Position numbers and translations under genes: made by a program
The notes under the pieces: model-generated
Told to the model about the DNA's origin: nothing
Seen by the model: only the letters and a program-made list of their open reading frames with translations
The model's database searches: none
Shown: in pieces, positions 7,856 to 15,234 of the stretch
How the letters are laid out: each line of letters opens with the position of its first letter
How positions within the stretch are numbered: position 1 is the first letter of the stretch
Source of the DNA: Rickettsiales bacterium
GTDB taxonomy: Bacteria; Pseudomonadota; Alphaproteobacteria; TMED127
Assembly (NCBI GenBank): GCA_002706585.1
Contig: PALU01000056.1
Coordinates: forward strand, 1-22,572
Reading direction: 5' to 3'
DNA length: 22,572 nucleotides

Positions 7856-8958
7856 CAAACTTTTTTAATTTTTTTTCCTCTTTTTAAGTACTCGAATAAT
7901 TTTACCTGGTCGCATTTTTCAACACACTTATGACCTTTAGGAAAATTTCCCGTAATATGCATATTTCTAAAATTTTGATATTCTTCACTGTTCCAAATAT
8001 CTTTTAAAGATTTTTTGTTAACATTTCCTAAGATGATTTCATTATTTGAGATTTGTGTACATGGAACAACATTTCCTTCTGCCATCACAGTAAGAGAAGT
8101 CCAGGGATATTCACAATATTGTTTTGCGTAATGAGATTTATTTTCTAATTTCTGGTTTTGCTCAAAATGCCATCTATTATCCTGACTTTTTACGTAAGCA
8201 TAAACATCTTCATTTTTCCAAAAATCTAAAAATTTCTTTTGAATTTCTTTGCTTTTGTCGTCATTATTTAATGAAATCATACAAGGAACAAATAAGGTTT
8301 TAAAATTTCTCTCTTTTTTAATTTTTAAAAGTGTTTTAATTTTTTCAATAGAGTCAAAATAATCGGCTCTTTTACCTCTAATTGATTTAATTGTTCCATC
8401 ATCCATCGCGTCTAGTGAAAATTTTAAAACAGTAAGACCTGACTCCATGGCTTTCACAGCTTTTTCTACAGTCATTGTTGCAGGCGTGCATGAGAAATAT
8501 GTGGGAATGTTTCTTTTTTTGCAAGCATCTAATCTTTTGATTAAATATTTGTCTAAAAATGGTTCACCATATCCATGAAGAATTAAACATCTTGAAACAA
8601 TAGAAAAATAAAATCCATTTTCCGATATTTCGTTTGGATTAAAATTTGCGTCTTTTTCTAACCAACTCCAAAAGTTATCAAGATCTTTTTTTTCGTGAAC
8701 TTTAATATTATCTAACATTCGCTCAAAAAGATTATCATCAATCCAGATATTTTTACGTGTCATGAATATTGTTCTAGGACACATTACACACTTCATATTA
8801 CAATAATTTGTCGTTTCAATATTAAAAATTGTGGGATTTTTACTTCTTAATATTTCCATTTCTTTTTCAATTACATTTGCCTCTGAGAGACTTAACGACC
8901 CATTTGTAATTTTTTCTTTAATAGGGTGAGAGTTTTTAAAAAAATTTATATCATACAT
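7855..8958 (-). CDS. Radical SAM protein with SPASM-like C-terminus
   Basis: A 367-residue protein. The radical SAM cluster motif CX3CX2C is present as CNMKCVMC (C53, C57, C60), preceded by FNIETTNYC as in many family members. The C-terminal part has YPWTSLTVMAEGNVVPC, LGNVNKKSLKDIWN and a final cluster of Cys (KCVEKC), the layout of SPASM proteins that bind an auxiliary Fe-S cluster. Such enzymes do 5'-deoxyadenosyl-radical chemistry on peptides or sugars. Location between a NeuB-type synthase and a CMP-sugar synthetase suggests modification of the sugar or its precursor (dehydration, epimerisation or deoxygenation); this is inference. ATG 8958 is preferred over the upstream TTG because a strong Shine-Dalgarno lies 8 bases before it, only 2 bases after the synthase stop. 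Confidence 0.85.
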   Translation of the reverse strand: MYDINFFKNSHPIKEKITNGSLSLSEANVIEKEMEILRSKNPTIFNIETTNYCNMKCVMCPRTIFMTRKNIWIDDNLFERMLDNIKVHEKKDLDNFWSWLEKDANFNPNEISENGFYFSIVSRCLILHGYGEPFLDKYLIKRLDACKKRNIPTYFSCTPATMTVEKAVKAMESGLTVLKFSLDAMDDGTIKSIRGKRADYFDSIEKIKTLLKIKKERNFKTLFVPCMISLNNDDKSKEIQKKFLDFWKNEDVYAYVKSQDNRWHFEQNQKLENKSHYAKQYCEYPWTSLTVMAEGNVVPCTQISNNEIILGNVNKKSLKDIWNSEEYQNFRNMHITGNFPKGHKCVEKCDQVKLFEYLKRGKKIKKV

Positions 8959-8960
8959 TT

Positions 8961-10088
8961 TTAGTGTCCCTCCCAATATCTCATTTTCTTACTTACTTTT
9001 TTTTCTTCCTTAAGAAATTTTTTTTTCCCATCTCCAAGCATTATAGGAATTTTTTTTAAAAGTGTGGATAGACTATCCATTCCTGATTCTTCCAAAGATG
9101 CTGCTTGATCTGTACCCCAACTAGCTCTATCTAAAGTAATATGTCTTTCAATATAATCTGCGCCCAAGAGAAATGCTGCAATTGATGGGCTCACAGAGCT
9201 TTCGTGTCCACTATAACCAATTTCACATTTGAATTTATTTTTTAATGTTTTGAGCAAATTTAAATTTAATAAACTTTCATCACATGGATACAAAGAAATA
9301 CTGTGCATTAATACAAAATTACAATTAAATTTTTCAAATATTGATACAGCTTTTTCTATATCACTCATTGTACACATGCCTGTTGAAATAAATGTTTTCT
9401 TTTTTTCTTTTGCAACTTCTTTCAAAAATTCTGTGTTTGTAATCATAGCGGAAGCAACTTTATTATATTTAAAATTTAGTTTTTTCATTAAATTTAAACT
9501 ATTAATATCCCAGCATGAGACAAAAAGATCTATACCAATTTTTTTTGCAAATATATCTAGCTCTAAATATTGTTTTACGTTTAACTCAATTTTTTTTTTA
9601 TAATCTAAATAACTAATATATCCCCAAGGTGTTTCACGCATAATCTTTTTCTGATTTTCAGGAATACAAACATTTAAATCTCTTTTTTGAAATTTTACTG
9701 CATCAAAATCATGTTTCTTAGCTAGCTTAATAAGTTTTTTTGCATCTAATACAGATCCATTGTGGTTTATGCCAATTTCTGCAACTAAAAAAGGTTTTTT
9801 TCTAATTAGTTTTTTATCTTCATTTTGCTGATTTAAAGCTAAATAAGAATAGTCTATTGCTGTTTCTTCCAATATTTTTCCTTTTGAAGTTATCATGTAT
9901 TTATTTGTGTTATTTTTTTTGATATTTTTTGTAAAGTTATTTTTAATCAATTTTTTCTTTTCTAAACTTCTTAATATGTAATTAAGTTTGCCTAAACTGT
10001 ATCCAAGATCTTTAGATAATTGTCTTTGCGAAATCTTGGGATTGTGTTTAAGTTTAGTTAAAATGCTTTGGTAATTTTTAGTATTCAT
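8961..10088 (-). CDS. neuB: HTH-NeuB fusion: MarR-type winged helix plus nonulosonate synthase barrel
   Basis: A 375-residue protein with two domains. Residues about 7-75 form a winged helix closely like EPS-associated MarR-family regulators (ISQRQLSKDLGYSLGKLNYILRSL, then wing and YMITSKGK). Residues 98-375 are a NeuB-type TIM barrel that condenses an N-acylated hexose with phosphoenolpyruvate: FLVAEIGINHNG, VKFQKRD, STGM, SLYPCDE, GYSGHE (H295) and IERHITLD (H316), the likely metal-binding histidines. The usual C-terminal SAF (antifreeze-like) domain is missing, and the common GPDHKASL reads WGTDQAASLE. ATG 10088 is chosen because an upstream TTG would translate the operators. No ATG, GTG or TTG lies in frame near the domain junction, so the barrel is unlikely to be made alone. 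It heads the four-gene unit ending at 5808. Confidence 0.88.
   Translation of the reverse strand: MNTKNYQSILTKLKHNPKISQRQLSKDLGYSLGKLNYILRSLEKKKLIKNNFTKNIKKNNTNKYMITSKGKILEETAIDYSYLALNQQNEDKKLIRKKPFLVAEIGINHNGSVLDAKKLIKLAKKHDFDAVKFQKRDLNVCIPENQKKIMRETPWGYISYLDYKKKIELNVKQYLELDIFAKKIGIDLFVSCWDINSLNLMKKLNFKYNKVASAMITNTEFLKEVAKEKKKTFISTGMCTMSDIEKAVSIFEKFNCNFVLMHSISLYPCDESLLNLNLLKTLKNKFKCEIGYSGHESSVSPSIAAFLLGADYIERHITLDRASWGTDQAASLEESGMDSLSTLLKKIPIMLGDGKKKFLKEEKKVSKKMRYWEGH
8967..8974 (-). promoter_or_regulatory. Strong ribosome binding site for the radical SAM gene
   Basis: The minus strand reads GGGAGGGA, ending 8 bases before ATG 8958. It lies inside the last codons of the synthase gene (Trp-Glu-Gly-His-stop). 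It is one of only two strong Shine-Dalgarno sequences noticed in this A/T-rich window, and it decides the start of the downstream gene. Confidence 0.8.
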
Positions 10089-10089
10089 A

Positions 10090-10105
10090 TGTTCAAACTT
10101 GAACA
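10090..10105. promoter_or_regulatory. Operator O2, 16-bp palindrome over the predicted transcription start
   Basis: TGTTCAAACTTGAACA, symmetric except for the central two bases. It lies one base upstream of the ATG of the HTH-NeuB gene and is centred at 10097.5, where transcription from the TATATT box should begin. It is the same motif as O1, 22 bp (about two helical turns) away. The natural candidate ligand is the winged-helix domain encoded immediately downstream. Confidence 0.8.
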
Positions 10106-10132
10106 ATATAGTGTTCAAATTTGAACAGTCAA
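10105..10132 (-). promoter_or_regulatory. Promoter of the HTH-NeuB operon
   Basis: On the minus strand the -35 box TTGACT (10132-10127) and the -10 box TATATT (10110-10105) each match consensus at five of six bases, with a 16-bp spacer. Transcription should start near 10098, leaving a leader of only about 10 bases before ATG 10088 with no Shine-Dalgarno; translation may be effectively leaderless. The spacer is filled by operator O1, so a bound protein would exclude RNA polymerase. Confidence 0.72.
10112..10127. promoter_or_regulatory. Operator O1, perfect 16-bp palindrome between -35 and -10
   Basis: TGTTCAAATTTGAACA, a perfect 16-bp inverted repeat that occupies the promoter spacer and overlaps the last base of the -35 box. 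Together with O2 it forms a tandem operator on one face of the helix. Length and symmetry suit a dimeric MarR-type winged-helix protein. Confidence 0.82.
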
Positions 10133-10184
10133 AGAAAAAAATGCTCAAAAAAATCGATTTTTAATGGATTTTATCAAATATATC

Positions 10185-11885
10185 TTAAATTTTTACTAGA
10201 TTATTTTCTATTATTAAATGTCTATGATTATTGAGGAGCTGACTTTTTAGAGATGATTTGAACATATCTTTTTTTTCGTCATAATTAATTATTTTGTTGG
10301 TTGCTTTGAAAAAAAAGTCATCCAAATCAAGGTTACTCCTAGATATATTATAATCAAATAATAGCATGTGATCTACTTTTGTTAATTCTTCTGAAAAATA
10401 AAAAGCAGCTCTTGCACTGTTTATTTGATTTTTATTTAAACCTTCATCTATAATTTTATCCATATTCTCTATAACATTATAATATTCATTTTCATTTTTT
10501 GGTTCTAAAGTAAAACCTAAACCTTGATAGAAAGCATCTCCACAAATAACACTAGGTATCCCAAAGCAAGGAAACTCGATTCCAGCAGATCCTTGAGAAG
10601 TTAATAAACAATTTGAGATTTCTTTTAGAATTTTTGTTTGGAAATTTTTAGGAAAAAATTTTATATTATTATTTTCTCCTATTATATTTTGAAATTCTTT
10701 ATGAGTTGTAGTTTTACCTCGGTTAACTCCGTAGTCACTAGGATGATCTTTAACAATCCAATTAATATTATTTTCGTTATTTTTAATAAATAATAAGGTT
10801 TTTCTTAGCCAAGTTAAGTTGTCTTTAAATATTCGCCATTCGTTATAATAATTTCCATCAAATAGATTATGTGAATAGATAACACATATTTTTTTGGATT
10901 TATTCCATTTAAAATATTCTAGCAATTTATTAGAATTTAATTCATCATTTATTTGATTAAAATTTTGACTTGTAGCTTGATCATGTTTTTTCTTCCTTCC
11001 TTCATAAAGTTCTGCAATGTATTCATAACCTTTGTTTGATATAAATTCTTCAGAGCCTTTTATAGTTTGATCAAATTGATTTTTTAATATCTTTATATTT
11101 GACTGAAGCTTTTCATTAGATAGTGTGTAAAGTCTAATCCCAATTTTTTCAGGCCCACCAATTCTTGAAATTACTTTTACATTATTTTCTAAAGCGTTTT
11201 GAAATACGATATTAGATGGTAAGAATTGCGTTTCCGACATTATCATATATTCAAATTTTTTTGATGAAAATAAATTTTTATAAAAGTTATTATAAAACAA
11301 AGCTTCAGCTAAAAAAAAATATATTTTAAAATTAATTTTTTTTATAGTTCCATTTGAAGTATTTCTTAATATATGATCATAAACACATCTACCATAATTA
11401 ATATTATGTTTATTCATTGAGATAAATTCTTGAATATTTTTTGTCTTAATAATTAAATTATATGCTTCTAATAAATACCTCAATCTATCAACAAAAGTAA
11501 TTTGAGGTTGAAATAAAAAATCATTTACGTCAAAACTCTTAATAATTTTTTTTCCAATATAATCATTGTAATTAAGTAATGCAGAAGTTTCTAAATTATA
11601 AAGTTGAGAAATTTGTTTTGCAATTATACTCTCTGTTATTGTATAACCTGGATGATGAACAAAATTAGTGATGAGTATTCGACTTTTACTTAATAATTTA
11701 TTTTCATTTTTCCAAAAATTTGAGTTCTTTTTTAAGTAGTTTTCAAAAATATTTGAATTAACATTAAAGCTACTTTCTTTACTTAATTTTGAAATGAAAT
11801 TTATTAAATGATATTTTATTGAGTAAACTATTGCAGAAATAAAAATTATAGATTGTAAATTGAATAGTTTTGTAATTTTAAGCAT
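10185..11885 (-). CDS. Capsule polysaccharide glycosyltransferase-like protein (KpsC/KpsS type)
   Basis: A 566-residue protein with an N-terminal hydrophobic stretch (about residues 8-30) that may anchor or associate it with the membrane. The C-terminal half has the pattern of capsule synthesis proteins of the KpsC/KpsS class: IVKDHPSDYG, then LLTSQGSAGIEF, GIPSVICGDAFY and GLGFTLEP. In characterised relatives this domain transfers Kdo to a lipid or glycan acceptor. With nonulosonic acid genes next to it, transfer of such an acid or of another CMP-activated sugar is plausible. ATG at 11885 is preferred to the TTG one codon before. The gene closes the long minus-strand series; the downstream promoter at 10132 begins a new unit. 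Confidence 0.7.
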   Translation of the reverse strand: MLKITKLFNLQSIIFISAIVYSIKYHLINFISKLSKESSFNVNSNIFENYLKKNSNFWKNENKLLSKSRILITNFVHHPGYTITESIIAKQISQLYNLETSALLNYNDYIGKKIIKSFDVNDFLFQPQITFVDRLRYLLEAYNLIIKTKNIQEFISMNKHNINYGRCVYDHILRNTSNGTIKKINFKIYFFLAEALFYNNFYKNLFSSKKFEYMIMSETQFLPSNIVFQNALENNVKVISRIGGPEKIGIRLYTLSNEKLQSNIKILKNQFDQTIKGSEEFISNKGYEYIAELYEGRKKKHDQATSQNFNQINDELNSNKLLEYFKWNKSKKICVIYSHNLFDGNYYNEWRIFKDNLTWLRKTLLFIKNNENNINWIVKDHPSDYGVNRGKTTTHKEFQNIIGENNNIKFFPKNFQTKILKEISNCLLTSQGSAGIEFPCFGIPSVICGDAFYQGLGFTLEPKNENEYYNVIENMDKIIDEGLNKNQINSARAAFYFSEELTKVDHMLLFDYNISRSNLDLDDFFFKATNKIINYDEKKDMFKSSLKSQLLNNHRHLIIENNLVKI

Positions 11886-11894
11886 CAAAAATTG

Positions 11895-13109
11895 CTATTC
11901 TACCTTGACTTTAAGTCTCCAATTTTTGCAATGTGTTGGATCATTTCCAACCTTATCCCAAAGATGAGAAGGCCTAAATTCATCAAGTTTTTCGTAAAAT
12001 TCATTTTCTGAAATTTTAATGTAATCTAAAAATTCTTTAAAATATCTTTCTGGAAATTCATGATCATATTTATGAACTAACTTCACCGCTTCATCTCTAT
12101 TAATATATCCTTCTCTAATTTCAATTGAAGCCTCCTCTGTACATCTTCCGTAACCAAATTTTGTATACGCAGTATAATAATGAAAAGGGTCAATTTTATC
12201 ATCAATAGAATTATACTTGGAATATGTTTGTTCTGTTCTCCTATCATTGGGTTTAAAGTCAGTTAATTTTGCAGCTAAATAGAAATTTTCTTGTGGTTGT
12301 AGGTTTTCAAAATAACCAAGATAAATAATTCTTATTTCTTCTTCTAAAGCTTCATCTTCATCCATTGGTAAATAATATTTTATGTCATATTTTGTGATAT
12401 TATGTTTTTTTTCTAATTCATCTAGCTCAAGTCCAGCAACTAAGATCTTCTGGTTTTTCTTTTTTGACCAATATCTAGGTAACATTTCGAATTGATCTAT
12501 TTCATCTTTCATACCACCTCTTTCTGATTGTGGTTCACCTTGAAAAATAAGTGGTATCTTAAATTTTTTTGCCATGTGCACTACCATGTTTCTTTGTCCA
12601 AATATAAAAGGTTGAAAGGGGTGGAGCAAATTATTAAAAGCAAGGTTAGTTAATTTTGAGTGTACTCTTCCGCTTGGTGTAAATAAATAATTAGGAACAT
12701 CAGCTTTCAAAGGCCAATTGTGAAAATTTTTCATTCCTACATCAGTGTAAATATGTGGAGAAAAAGTAAATGTTAAAGGGTTCATATTATATTTTTCTTT
12801 CAATATTTGAGCTTGAAAAACTGAGTCCTTCCCCCCCGATCCAGGAACAATACAATCATAGGAACCATTTCTAGATCGGTATTTATCTAAAAAATTTTTA
12901 AACTTTATTTCTCTCTCTTTCCAATCTATTTTTTTATATTTTTTTTCAACTTCTACACAAGCATTACAAATACTATCTTTAAAAGGAATATTTACTTTAT
13001 TAGAATGGTCCTTGTTATCATCTGTGACTATAGATGGTAATACTTTTTGATTAGACATCACACATTTTTTACAAAATTCAACTTTGATATTCTGATTATT
13101 ATTTTTCAT
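11895..13109 (-). CDS. N-acetyl sugar amidotransferase (WbpG/PseA/WbuX family), copy B
   Basis: A 404-residue protein with the PP-loop ATP pyrophosphatase motif VPGSGGKDS and the family's N-terminal Cys pairs (CKKC near residue 14 and CNAC further on), probably binding a metal. Other family stretches are FGQRNMVVHMAKKF, IFQGEPQSERGG and YGRCTEEASIEIREGYI. Members such as WbpG and PseA adenylate an N-acetyl group on a sugar and replace its oxygen with ammonia, giving an acetamidino group; ammonia comes from a HisH/HisF-like pair. That pair lies directly upstream (gap 4 bases to HisH). It differs clearly from copy A at 15849-16970, so the two probably act on different sugars or positions. Confidence 0.87.
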   Translation of the reverse strand: MKNNNQNIKVEFCKKCVMSNQKVLPSIVTDDNKDHSNKVNIPFKDSICNACVEVEKKYKKIDWKEREIKFKNFLDKYRSRNGSYDCIVPGSGGKDSVFQAQILKEKYNMNPLTFTFSPHIYTDVGMKNFHNWPLKADVPNYLFTPSGRVHSKLTNLAFNNLLHPFQPFIFGQRNMVVHMAKKFKIPLIFQGEPQSERGGMKDEIDQFEMLPRYWSKKKNQKILVAGLELDELEKKHNITKYDIKYYLPMDEDEALEEEIRIIYLGYFENLQPQENFYLAAKLTDFKPNDRRTEQTYSKYNSIDDKIDPFHYYTAYTKFGYGRCTEEASIEIREGYINRDEAVKLVHKYDHEFPERYFKEFLDYIKISENEFYEKLDEFRPSHLWDKVGNDPTHCKNWRLKVKVE

Positions 13110-13113
13110 TTAA

Positions 13114-13689
13114 TTAGAAATAAATAGTTTTTTTTAAAAGTTCAATACCATATTTTCCGCTTTTTTCCGGATGAAATTGAAAACCATAAAAATTATCTTT
13201 TTTAATAAAAGCAGATAAATTATTTAATTTTCCATATAATAAGTTGTTTTCTTTTAAGTTAACAGAATAATTATTATTAAAAAAATAACTTCTACTCTCA
13301 AAAATATTTTCTTTAAATTTTACATCATACCATCCTAATAAAGGAAGCTTTAAACTATTATCTTTAATTTTAGAAACTACACCATCAACAAGTCCCAATC
13401 CAGAAGTACCAACCGACTCCTCACTTTCATGCATCATGACTTGTAAACCTAGGCAAATACCAATAATTTTTTTCTTTCTTGAAAAAAAATGATTTATTAT
13501 TTTATCAAAACCTCTCAATCGAATTTCTTGCATACCTTTGGAGAAGGATCCATTTCCTGGTAATACAATTAGATCCGAATCTATAAATTCATTTGAACTT
13601 GATACTACAGTTGTATCGCATATCTTTTCACATGCACTTTTTATACTTTTAATGTTATTTATTCCCAAGTTTAGAATTGTTGACTTCAT
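13114..13689 (-). CDS. hisH: HisH-like glutamine amidotransferase subunit, copy B
   Basis: A 191-residue class I glutaminase of the HisH type. The catalytic triad is visible: Cys79 in GICLGLQ, and His173 with Glu175 in FQFHPEKSG. The oxyanion-strand motif LPGNGSF is a variant of LPGVGAF. It should release ammonia from glutamine and pass it to the HisF-like partner, which begins the triad and overlaps it by 4 bases (ATGA). In this setting the ammonia most likely serves amidination of a sugar by the following WbpG-type enzyme, not histidine synthesis. The N-terminus is more divergent than in copy A (NLGINNIKS in place of YGAGNLAS). Confidence 0.85.
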   Translation of the reverse strand: MKSTILNLGINNIKSIKSACEKICDTTVVSSSNEFIDSDLIVLPGNGSFSKGMQEIRLRGFDKIINHFFSRKKKIIGICLGLQVMMHESEESVGTSGLGLVDGVVSKIKDNSLKLPLLGWYDVKFKENIFESRSYFFNNNYSVNLKENNLLYGKLNNLSAFIKKDNFYGFQFHPEKSGKYGIELLKKTIYF

Positions 13690-14441
13690 TCTACAATTTC
13701 AATCTTATTTTTTTTTAATCCTTGTTTTAAATCCACAACCTTTAATTTGTTGAAATGAAAAATTGTTGATGCACATAAACCACTTATTAGTTTTAACTTC
13801 GCAGCTTCGAGAAAATGACTAATATTTCCAGCACCTCCAGATATAACAATTGGGCATTTTGTATCTTCACTCATTTGATCAAATAAAGAAAAATCATACC
13901 CACACTCCATACCATCGTTATCAACAGAATTTATTATAATTTCACCAACATTATTTTTTGTCAAATGTTTAATCCATTCAGCAACTTTTATATTTGAATT
14001 TTCTCTTCCATGGTCCATCATGCAAAAATATTCATTATTTATTTTTTTTGCCTCTATTGAGACACTAATAAATTGATTTCCAAATATATTTGCAACTTCT
14101 TTTAAAAACTCACTGTTTCTTAGAGCAGCAGAGTTAATTATTACTCTATCAGCACCACAATTTAAAAGTTTTACAATATGCTCTATTGATTGAATTCCTC
14201 CACCAACACAAATTGGTATAAAAATATTTTCTGTTATTTTATCTATAATTTCATAAAGATTATCTCTGGAATATAATGATGATACAATATCTATAATATT
14301 AATTTGATCGGCACCTTCTTCATAATATCGATTAGCATATTCAACTGGATTACCAATTTTTCTTAAACCTTCATATTGGAGACCTTTTATTAAATTTGAA
14401 TTTTTGACCTCTAATTTTGGTATTATTCTTAATTTATTCAT
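13686..14441 (-). CDS. hisF: HisF-like barrel subunit, copy B
   Basis: A 251-residue beta/alpha barrel colinear with HisF: LRIIPKLEVKNSNLIKG at the N-terminus, CVGGGIQS, GADRVIINSAAL, SVDNDGMECGYD and VISGGAGN. Aligned with Thermotoga HisF numbering, the general-acid Asp11 is Glu11, Lys19 is kept, and the second key Asp (IDAKR) is Glu (IEAKK). These changes fit a protein that docks HisH and channels ammonia without doing the imidazole-glycerol-phosphate cyclisation, as proposed for HisF2 proteins with WbpG/PseA. It starts with ATG, 6 bases after copy A HisF ends, so the two HisF-like genes lie head to tail at the centre of a mirrored cluster. Confidence 0.85.
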   Translation of the reverse strand: MNKLRIIPKLEVKNSNLIKGLQYEGLRKIGNPVEYANRYYEEGADQINIIDIVSSLYSRDNLYEIIDKITENIFIPICVGGGIQSIEHIVKLLNCGADRVIINSAALRNSEFLKEVANIFGNQFISVSIEAKKINNEYFCMMDHGRENSNIKVAEWIKHLTKNNVGEIIINSVDNDGMECGYDFSLFDQMSEDTKCPIVISGGAGNISHFLEAAKLKLISGLCASTIFHFNKLKVVDLKQGLKKNKIEIVE

Positions 14442-14447
14442 TAAATT

Positions 14448-15233
14448 TTAATTATCAAAATTAACTAAATTAATATTATTCTCTAAAGACATTTTTCTTG
14501 AAATCTCTAAACCAGTGCCAAGAAAGTTAAAAAGATTTGCTGTTACCACACCCGATATTTCTTTATAAGTCAAAGCTTCTACAATATGTTCAGCTTTACC
14601 AGCTCCGCCCATTAATAATATAGACTTAATGTTAGCATTTTTTGGTATTTTACTAATAATTTTCAAATCAAGACTATTTCCAGTCCCATCGTCTTCAATA
14701 GAATTCAAAATTATTTCACCACAAGGTATTTTATTAAAGTAACTTTCAAAAAAATTATTTAAGTTCATTTTAAATTCACTACCACAATTTACGTAAATGT
14801 CGTTTTTATCTTCAACCTCAGATCTCACATAGTCAATCATAATACTTATTGCTTGCTCTCCATATATCTTTGTAATATTTTCCATTAACTTATCGTCATA
14901 AACTGAAGTGTTTAAAAGTATTTTATCAGCACCATTTAGGAAGTACTGATTAGCATCATCAATTTCTCTAATACCACCACCCAAGGTAATTGGTACAAAA
15001 ATTTTTTTTCTTAATAAAGATATATCATCAAAAAATTTGATCTTATCGTCTTTTGTTGGATTTCTTTTAACAAGCAAACATATTAATTCATCAATATAAT
15101 TACACGTTTCTCCGAAACCAAAATTATTTACTAACCAGCTTACATCACCAACTCTTTGAAGTTTAAAATTTCTACTTAAATAAAAAAAACCGTCTTGATA
15201 TAATAATGAAAATATGATTCTTTTTTTTATCAA
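14448..15233 (-). CDS. hisF: HisF-like barrel subunit, copy A
   Basis: A 261-residue HisF-type barrel with LGGGIREI, GADKILLNTSVY, ILNSIEDDGTG and LLMGGAGKA. TTG at 15233 is chosen because it gives MIKKRII, matching the usual HisF N-terminus, with GAG about 7 bases upstream. An alternative TTG at 15245 would overlap the HisH gene by 11 bases. In HisF alignment the catalytic Asp11 is Leu (SLLYQDG where HisF has CLDVKDG) and the phosphate-region Lys19 is lost, while the second Asp (MIDYVRS) is kept. It therefore should not be a working cyclase. A role in delivering ammonia from the HisH-like protein to the copy A amidotransferase is the best explanation. Confidence 0.85.
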   Translation of the reverse strand: MIKKRIIFSLLYQDGFFYLSRNFKLQRVGDVSWLVNNFGFGETCNYIDELICLLVKRNPTKDDKIKFFDDISLLRKKIFVPITLGGGIREIDDANQYFLNGADKILLNTSVYDDKLMENITKIYGEQAISIMIDYVRSEVEDKNDIYVNCGSEFKMNLNNFFESYFNKIPCGEIILNSIEDDGTGNSLDLKIISKIPKNANIKSILLMGGAGKAEHIVEALTYKEISGVVTANLFNFLGTGLEISRKMSLENNINLVNFDN

Positions 15234-15234
15234 T

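Noticed and set aside
8959..8976. Upstream TTG start for the radical SAM gene
   Set aside because: It would overlap the synthase end and place the strong GGGAGGGA inside the gene; ATG 8958 has ideal spacing.
9229..9603. Long open frame on the + strand opposite the HTH-NeuB gene
   Set aside because: It is antisense to a well-conserved NeuB barrel, shows no family motif and reflects low stop density opposite an A/T-rich gene.
10149..10162. Palindrome AAAAATCGATTTTT as a terminator of the capsule gene
   Set aside because: It has no loop and almost no G/C, so it would not form a stable hairpin; A/T palindromes are frequent in this sequence.
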